A stretch of DNA of 10,072 nucleotides, taken from NCBI GenBank assembly GCA_004555055.1, contig SFJN01000093.1:1-10072 (forward strand), written 5' to 3'. How positions within the stretch are numbered: the first letter of the stretch is position 1; each line of letters begins with the position of its first letter. The position numbers were made by a program, and so were the translations under genes. Below, one piece after another: positions 5,756-10,072 of this stretch. Below the pieces are notes generated by a model, which saw only the letters and a list, made by a program, of their open reading frames with translations, was not told the origin of the DNA and made no database searches. Source of the stretch: Bacteroidales bacterium. Its GTDB lineage: Bacteria; Bacteroidota; Bacteroidia; Bacteroidales; Bacteroidaceae.

Positions 5756-7300
5756 TCAGACGCGGACCATCGCACTGCGTATGGAACTGCCTATGCCGCT
5801 CTGTGCGACCGCCATCTTCCTGGTGTCCACGTCTATGTACTTCCCCAACGTGGTCTCAAGCTTCGTGTGGCGCATCATCGTGCGGATCATGTTCAGATCC
5901 ACACCGCTGTCGTACAGGCTCGTGGCGTAGTAGCGTCTGAAGCAGTGGCAGGAGAACCGGAACCCGAGCCTGTCCGAGAACTTGCGGATGAAGACACCCA
6001 TGCCCTCCAACGTGAACGGGTGTCCGGCATTGATCCCCCTGTCGCAGACGACCAACCTCCCCTCGGAGAAATCACCGTGGGTGTCGAGCACCTTCCTGCG
6101 ATACTCCAGGTATTCGTCGATGAGCGCGGCGGTGTCCGGGTCAAGGACCTGGTCCGAGACCTTGCCCATAGGCCCCGAACCCTTCCCCTCAACATGGACG
6201 AACCTGGTTCCGATGTCGGAGACCTTCAGGTTCACGATCTCCACCTTCCTCAATCCCAACGTGGCCCCCAGCACCACCACTATGCGCTCGGTTGGGTCCG
6301 CCTCCCTGGCGATGGTCATGAACTCCTCCTGTGTGAGGAATATACGCCTGGCCACCAGCCCGTTGTTCCAACGCATCAGACGGTCGGAGTACGGGTTGGT
6401 GCCGATGCAGTGCAGCACGAACTGCCCGAACACGGTCAGATAGGTCCTGAGCGTGGGTTCGGACACACGGGTCTGGGTGAACCTGACATCGAAAAGGTCC
6501 TCGGGCGTCAACTCCTCCAGTTCGAAGTCCCCCAGCACCTCCTCGATGATCTGTATGGCATAGACGACTGAGTTGACCTGGGACCTGCAGGTGGAGGGAC
6601 GGAAGTAGTGGCGGACCATGAAATCATGATAGGAGCGGATGCGATCGCCGAACTTGCCGGAGAACACCCTGCCCTCCCAGCTCCTGTTGGTGCGGAGGTC
6701 GTGGTACAGGACGGCCACCGGACCCGCACCGCACCATTCGGCGAATGCAGCCAACGAGTTGGCGATCGCGTTTGCCCTCTGGGGCACGGCCGGATACCCG
6801 TCCTCGATGGACAGGAGCATCTCTGGTGTGATGTCCCCCGGGTCGATGTCGGGATACCTTTCCATCAGGTATCCGTAACCGTTGCGGGCGGCGGCCCTCT
6901 TGTACATGGCGGCCTGACGGTCCGCTCCGTGTGCGACCATCCATTCCGCCCATTGGTCAAGCTTAGGGTCCACCGAGAAGACGATGCCCAGATAGCTCCT
7001 GGAACCGACCCTGTGCCGGTCGCGGAGTTCGTCGTAGGGCGATATGCCGTGGGCAACCGTGAGGTATTCGTTGAAGGAATGTAGAAGACGGGCCTTGCTG
7101 GTGGCGGTTATGTCACCGAAGGAGTCCGAGAGACGGCAGAGGTCGTCGGGACCGGTCTTCGAGAGGTCGGCATCGCCCATCGCCTCGATGCAACGTTCGG
7201 CGCACCTGATCTTCAGATCGATCGTCTCGGGCTTGAGCCCCTTCATCACCATGGCACGTCTCCATGCCACCATAGGCTTCGCGGTTGTTTCTGTGTTCAT
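5756..7300 (-). CDS. Tyrosine recombinase/integrase with long N-terminal region
   Basis: The product is 514 aa. Start ATG 7300-7298 is preferred because AGGTGA lies six bases upstream; an ATG 11 codons earlier has GCGGAGG touching the start codon, which is too close. The C-terminal third is a complete phage-integrase domain: Arg351 in GATLGLRKVEIVNL, Lys373 in VEGKGSG, HCFR (His452, Arg455), His478 in MRHTKLETT and nucleophile Tyr488 in LGKYIDV. It should catalyse site-specific strand exchange through a phosphotyrosine link, here probably integration or excision of this element. Typical enzymes of the family have 300-400 residues; the extra length is N-terminal, where residues about 10-90, 112-200 and 220-310 each resemble a helical SAM-like core-binding domain, the last ending in GTNPYSDR. 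It follows the surface protein by 173 bases and probably has its own promoter. Confidence 0.93.
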   Translation of the reverse strand: MNTETTAKPMVAWRRAMVMKGLKPETIDLKIRCAERCIEAMGDADLSKTGPDDLCRLSDSFGDITATSKARLLHSFNEYLTVAHGISPYDELRDRHRVGSRSYLGIVFSVDPKLDQWAEWMVAHGADRQAAMYKRAAARNGYGYLMERYPDIDPGDITPEMLLSIEDGYPAVPQRANAIANSLAAFAEWCGAGPVAVLYHDLRTNRSWEGRVFSGKFGDRIRSYHDFMVRHYFRPSTCRSQVNSVVYAIQIIEEVLGDFELEELTPEDLFDVRFTQTRVSEPTLRTYLTVFGQFVLHCIGTNPYSDRLMRWNNGLVARRIFLTQEEFMTIAREADPTERIVVVLGATLGLRKVEIVNLKVSDIGTRFVHVEGKGSGPMGKVSDQVLDPDTAALIDEYLEYRRKVLDTHGDFSEGRLVVCDRGINAGHPFTLEGMGVFIRKFSDRLGFRFSCHCFRRYYATSLYDSGVDLNMIRTMMRHTKLETTLGKYIDVDTRKMAVAQSGIGSSIRSAMVRV

Positions 7301-7315
7301 GTGAATCACCTTCAC
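7301..7315 (-). promoter_or_regulatory. Ribosome binding site of the integrase inside a small inverted repeat
   Basis: The minus strand reads GTGAA-GGTGA-TTCAC directly before ATG. The Shine-Dalgarno core GGTGA is exactly the loop of a 5-bp inverted repeat. This fixes the start at 7300. Pairing of the arms could modulate translation, though a five-base stem is weak. Confidence 0.5.
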
Positions 7316-7396
7316 ACGAAAGGAACGGCCCATCCTCCGCTTCCTTAGTGGTGTACTTATGAAATTGTATCACATTTATTTATTGATTTCTGTTGT

Positions 7397-7407
7397 GTTT
7401 ATATAAG
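7397..7407 (-). promoter_or_regulatory. TATA box of a likely integrase promoter
   Basis: The minus strand reads CTTATATAAAC, a good archaeal TATA box in a locally AT-rich gap. A start about 25 bases downstream (near 7375) would give a leader of some 75 bases before the integrase ATG. The core is nearly palindromic, so plus-strand use cannot be excluded. Confidence 0.45.
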
Positions 7408-7447
7408 ATGCAGGTGGTCGGAGAACATTGGGATGGTAAGGGGTTTG

Positions 7448-7468
7448 GCCCCTTGCGGGGCGTTTTTT
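7448..7468 (+). terminator. Terminator-like hairpin plus T6 on the plus strand
   Basis: GCCCC (7448-7452) and GGGGC (7457-7461) form a stem with loop TTGC, followed by G and T6 (7463-7468). It begins six bases past the stop of the surface-protein gene but points the other way: the T tract is on the plus strand, while all genes here are on the minus strand. On the minus strand an alternative stem AAGGGG/CCCCTT exists without a T tract. Confidence 0.4.
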
Positions 7469-7473
7469 CAGGT

Positions 7474-9747
7474 TCAGAGCACACGACGTATGAGCACGCC
7501 TGCAACGACGATCGCCACAAGGGCGACGACCAGGACGGACATGATGCTCCTGACGGGGCCGTTGGCAGAATCGGGCTGATCGCCGTAGATGACGTCGAAT
7601 GTCTCGGTGGCGACATCGCCGTAGAGGTTCGTGATCTTCAGGGTGACCTTGTAGACACCCGGTTCGACATAGGTGTTGTACGCGATGGCGTCGGTGGACG
7701 TGTTGCCGTCGCCGAAGTCCCATTCGATCTGGTACTTACCGGTGGAATCGGTGGCATCGAAGAAGAACAGTCCGTAGGGGTTGACCTTGGTGATGGTCGC
7801 GGATGCCGTGGGGATAGATGTAAACTCCAGTGGGGGGACACCTTTGGCATAGAGAGTGGTGTTGTCGTTCAGTGCCTTGTCCGCCTGATACTTCTTTGTG
7901 AATCCTGCGTCATAATACCATCCCTCGAAGACACCCTCCACCATCAGGGGCGTGTACACGACACCGACAGAGCCCTTGGGGACCTGGAGGGTGGAGTACT
8001 CCTCGCCCTCGACCATGAAGGTTATGGTGATCTGGGGGACGATCCATGCGGATTTGACGGTGTGGGAGGTGGTCTGGATCACGGGAGACCCGATGGCGTA
8101 GAAGTTTCCTTCCTCATCATACCAACCGGTGTGCCTGAATCCCAAGGTGTAGAATGCATATTCTGCGGAGTTCAGGTCGGGGTATGTGGTTGTGGCATCG
8201 ACTATCTTCTTTGTCGATGGGAGGTCGGTCACGGGTCCGCCCAGGCTGGACAAGGCGGAGTGATCCATTATGATCATCTTCGGTTCAGCCCATAGGGATT
8301 TGGCCGTGTGTGATTCGGTGCTCGCAAGGCTCGCACCGATGTCGTACTTCACGCCGTTCACTTCCCATCCGATGTGGGTCCAACCAGCAGTTATTGCAGC
8401 ACTGTCCGCACAATCAACATTTAGGTCAGGGTACTTCGCACCATCGGTTATTTCCATTTTCAGGGTTAAGTCTGTGGCATCTATGTTTTCGTTGGCAAGG
8501 TTGCTGTGGTCAAATGTAACGGTAGGGGTCGCCGCCGAATCGTCGGCGAATAAATAGGCCAGGCGAGACCCAGCGGAGCTGTAGCCCCCCACAACGTAGT
8601 GGTACAGGGAGGAGAGCCCCGCGGCAGCCCCGGAGTCCCAGGAGCCGCCCGCGAAGAGCGCATAGCCGGAACTGCTACTGTAGAAATAATCAGGAGCCGT
8701 ACTACTTTGGCTGGATGAGGTAGATGTGGGCAATCCCCAGGAATCCAATTGTGTGGAGTATGGGTATTTTCCATATCCATTTAGGCCTGATTTCACGGTC
8801 GTCTTTGTTTTGTTGGAAGTATCCGATGTAGGATTTAGATTCTGACCCGCATACAGTCCGCTTGACCACCAAGCGTCATCAACATACTCCCACAACGAAC
8901 CCCAAGCATTCTCTATGAACAACTTGGCACCAACAGAACTTGCTGAACTTGTTCCGTAGTATGGACCGTAACCGTCCGTCTGACCGGTCTGTGAATAGCT
9001 CGAACCACTTGCATTACCGTATCCGACCTGTGCCTGGGAATCGAAGTTCTCCATGACGGCAAGGGAACACATACGATAAAGTTCATACATGTGGTAGTTC
9101 CAAAGGAGGGTCACACCACCTTCGACCTTCGCATTCTTCGAATACGTTCTATAATCTGCGAGGCTTGTGGAGTTCTTCGGTGATGTTCCGGACTCGGATC
9201 CCAGAACGGTTCCATTCAGAGTGGCTTCGTACACACCTATGGCAAGGTAGTTGTAACTGGTGCCACCGACGGTGAACGCAGATGCCAATGTTCCATCCGC
9301 AGAACTGCTGGACATCGTCAGGGTGCTCCCTGACACGGACACATAGATCTTCGGAAGACACCACATTATATTGTATCCCTTTCCGGAAATGTCCGTTCCA
9401 TCCACAGCCTGTTTCAGATTGCTTGGATTCAGATGACAAACCATCTTCCCTGTTGCGGGATCGAAAGCGGCATAGAAGCTGTTGAACGGCCCGTATCCGT
9501 TCTCGTCGAATCCCCAACTACCAACCGTTTGGGATATGCCGTTGACCGGTGTGGTATCTGCCAACGTCGCTCCGCCTTTTTCGTATTTCGTGGTGATCGT
9601 GCTGTTGCTGATGGTGACGGTGCACTTCCAATCCGTAGTTGCGGCATCAGATTCTTCCGGCTCCCCTATGATGATCAGGGCAGAAGCCAGCATCAGGAAA
9701 ACGGCAAAGATCGCCAGATTCTTTCTTTTATTCTTATGTTCATACAT
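7474..9747 (-). CDS. Surface-anchored adhesin-like protein with C-type-lectin/FGE-like domain; probable DGR target protein
   Basis: The product is 757 aa. ATG 9747 has GTGATC upstream and gives a clean signal peptide (KNKRK, hydrophobic residues 11-28, cleavage probably near ESDAA at 33-36). An upstream in-frame GTG at 9783 would add 12 residues before the signal and is less likely. Residues 40-400 are Ser/Gly/Tyr/Trp rich and contain IENAWGSLWEYVDDAWW (278-294) and, later, AGGSWDSGAAAG (366-377) and GSRLAYLF (393-400). These are the conserved blocks of the FGE-type C-type-lectin fold used by DGR variable proteins and some phage receptor-binding proteins. Residues about 405-635 carry InlB/Listeria-Bacteroides-type repeats (FEGWYYDAGFTKKY, NTTLYAKG). 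Residues about 645-715 are a PKD domain (WDFGDGN, Trp676). Residues 734-757 are a membrane anchor ending in RRVL. It should sit on the outside of the cell and bind a ligand. It overlaps the reverse transcriptase gene by eight bases. The start, fold and topology are fairly secure; diversification is inferred. Confidence 0.88.
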   Translation of the reverse strand: MYEHKNKRKNLAIFAVFLMLASALIIIGEPEESDAATTDWKCTVTISNSTITTKYEKGGATLADTTPVNGISQTVGSWGFDENGYGPFNSFYAAFDPATGKMVCHLNPSNLKQAVDGTDISGKGYNIMWCLPKIYVSVSGSTLTMSSSSADGTLASAFTVGGTSYNYLAIGVYEATLNGTVLGSESGTSPKNSTSLADYRTYSKNAKVEGGVTLLWNYHMYELYRMCSLAVMENFDSQAQVGYGNASGSSYSQTGQTDGYGPYYGTSSASSVGAKLFIENAWGSLWEYVDDAWWSSGLYAGQNLNPTSDTSNKTKTTVKSGLNGYGKYPYSTQLDSWGLPTSTSSSQSSTAPDYFYSSSSGYALFAGGSWDSGAAAGLSSLYHYVVGGYSSAGSRLAYLFADDSAATPTVTFDHSNLANENIDATDLTLKMEITDGAKYPDLNVDCADSAAITAGWTHIGWEVNGVKYDIGASLASTESHTAKSLWAEPKMIIMDHSALSSLGGPVTDLPSTKKIVDATTTYPDLNSAEYAFYTLGFRHTGWYDEEGNFYAIGSPVIQTTSHTVKSAWIVPQITITFMVEGEEYSTLQVPKGSVGVVYTPLMVEGVFEGWYYDAGFTKKYQADKALNDNTTLYAKGVPPLEFTSIPTASATITKVNPYGLFFFDATDSTGKYQIEWDFGDGNTSTDAIAYNTYVEPGVYKVTLKITNLYGDVATETFDVIYGDQPDSANGPVRSIMSVLVVALVAIVVAGVLIRRVL
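8533..8548 (-). repeat. Perfect hairpin just 3' of the candidate variable region
   Basis: On the coding strand CGCCGA and TCGGCG flank the loop CGAT (6-bp stem, 4-base loop), five bases after the candidate variable region ends. In the Bordetella phage DGR a hairpin/cruciform with a short stem and 4-base loop just downstream of the variable region promotes target recognition. Position, orientation and size agree. Confidence 0.6.
8554..8688 (-). other. Candidate DGR variable region within the surface-protein gene
   Basis: This segment encodes residues about 354-398 of the surface protein. The residues expected to vary in the lectin fold, around AGGSW and before GSRLAYL, are encoded mainly by NNC codons (CTC, TTC, TCC, GAC, GCC, TAC, CAC, AGC), the pattern left when AAC codons of a template repeat are randomised at adenines. 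Clusters include CTC TCC TCC, TAC CAC TAC and TAC AGC TCC. Local GC is higher than in the flanking gene. The boundaries are approximate and no template repeat is in the window to prove it. Confidence 0.55.
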
Positions 9748-10072
9748 AGTGATCACACTCCCAATAGAGTGTTTTGAATGCACGCCAGGAACGCAGACCT
9801 ATTATCCAACGTCTGTCGGATTCGATACTGCGGACCAAGGGTGCAATTGTCTTCCTCCTCAGTTCACGTGAATCACACCACTTCAGAATCCCATCGTATG
9901 ATGCAACTGTTCCGACCTGGCTTGAGTTTAAGGAATATCCAGAATCCACTAGTTTCTGTAATTCCGTCACCTTTCTGACCATTCTGATTTTTGTGCTCTT
10001 GCGCAAAAGGATGCGGTCACGATAGATGCGATAACCAACGAAATCTATTCCACGATCTTGGATTGGGAAAAC
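9740..10072 (-). CDS. Reverse transcriptase, C-terminal part, DGR type; cut by right window edge
   Basis: The frame is open from the right edge for 110 residues to TGA 9742-9740. The visible part begins at the end of the palm domain: GIDFVGYRIYRD followed by LLRKSTKIR, the counterpart of the G-x-x-F-L-G-Y and L-R-k-S motifs that close the catalytic domain of DGR and related bacterial reverse transcriptases. Next comes a helical thumb with VASYDGILKWCDSRELRRK, matching the A-S-Y-x-G-x-L-K-h-C motif common to DGR and group-II-like enzymes. The catalytic YxDD lies outside the window. In a DGR the enzyme copies template RNA with errors at adenines and the cDNA replaces the variable region of a target gene. 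Here that gene, a lectin-fold surface protein, overlaps the RT end by eight bases (ATGTATGA), so the two are surely co-transcribed. RT identity is strong; DGR class rests partly on this neighbour. Confidence 0.85.
   Translation of the reverse strand, partial: VFPIQDRGIDFVGYRIYRDRILLRKSTKIRMVRKVTELQKLVDSGYSLNSSQVGTVASYDGILKWCDSRELRRKTIAPLVRSIESDRRWIIGLRSWRAFKTLYWECDHYV
9755..9772 (-). promoter_or_regulatory. Small inverted repeat at the surface-protein ribosome binding site
   Basis: ACACTC and GAGTGT (6 bp, six-base loop) lie 8-25 bases upstream of ATG 9747, with GTGATCAC at 9749-9756 next to it. The sequence is also coding for the end of the reverse transcriptase. The GGGAG and GTGATC parts match the archaeal 16S tail, so initiation may be coupled to RT translation. 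Confidence 0.35.

Noticed and set aside
5867..6571. Long plus-strand open frame inside the integrase gene
   Set aside because: It is antisense to a well-identified integrase; the long frame follows from GC-rich codons on the other strand.
7301..7473. Possible DGR template repeat or accessory gene downstream of the target
   Set aside because: I saw no segment resembling 8554-8688 here or elsewhere in the window; this gap holds only a TATA box and a hairpin.
7393..8295. 300-codon plus-strand open frame over the 3' half of the surface-protein gene
   Set aside because: It is antisense to recognisable PKD and InlB-type domains, and Gly/Asp/Val-rich in the manner of a shadow frame.

Overview
The window looks like part of an integrated mobile element in an archaeon. 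My best guess is a gut-type methanogen of the Methanomassiliicoccales (Thermoplasmatota), inferred from style rather than from any marker gene. The signs are a surface protein with an ESDAA-type signal-peptide end, InlB-type and PKD modules and a C-terminal membrane anchor, strong GGAGG/GGTGATC ribosome binding sites, and TATA-like promoter elements. All ten supported genes lie on the minus strand; GC is high on the left and clearly lower at the right end.

Left part (1-4847): one compact operon of seven genes, read right to left. Adjacent genes overlap by 1 to 4 bases or are 1 base apart. The order is a 414-aa helix-turn-helix/coiled-coil protein, an 86-aa protein starting at TTG, a 216-aa orphan, a 525-aa acidic protein with a histone-H1-like Lys/Ser/Thr tail, a 75-aa orphan, a 176-aa winged-helix protein with an acidic tail, and the N-terminal 123 residues of a serine recombinase cut by the left edge. 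Most have no family I can name.

Middle (4848-5755): about 900 bases without a convincing gene. Its right-to-left upstream part (4860-5100) is full of GTCCG/CGGAC motifs and perfect inverted repeats, and may be the operon control region and/or a replication origin. Near the integrase end (5655-5747) a dense block of hairpins is followed on the minus strand by a T6 tract. It could be an attachment site or a structured 3' end.

Right part (5756-10072): a 514-aa tyrosine recombinase with all catalytic residues and an unusually long N-terminal half, preceded by a 757-aa surface protein. The surface gene overlaps by 8 bases the end of a reverse transcriptase gene cut by the right edge. The RT C-terminus (GIDFVGY, LLRKS, ASYDGILKWC) and the C-type-lectin/FGE-like segment of the surface protein (IENAWGSLWEYVDD, AGGSW, GSRLAYLF) together indicate a diversity-generating retroelement (DGR). 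A likely variable region is followed by a short perfect hairpin, as at known DGR target sites. No template repeat is in the window. If correct, this is an archaeal DGR that diversifies a cell-surface adhesin, linked to an integrase and an uncharacterised accessory operon.
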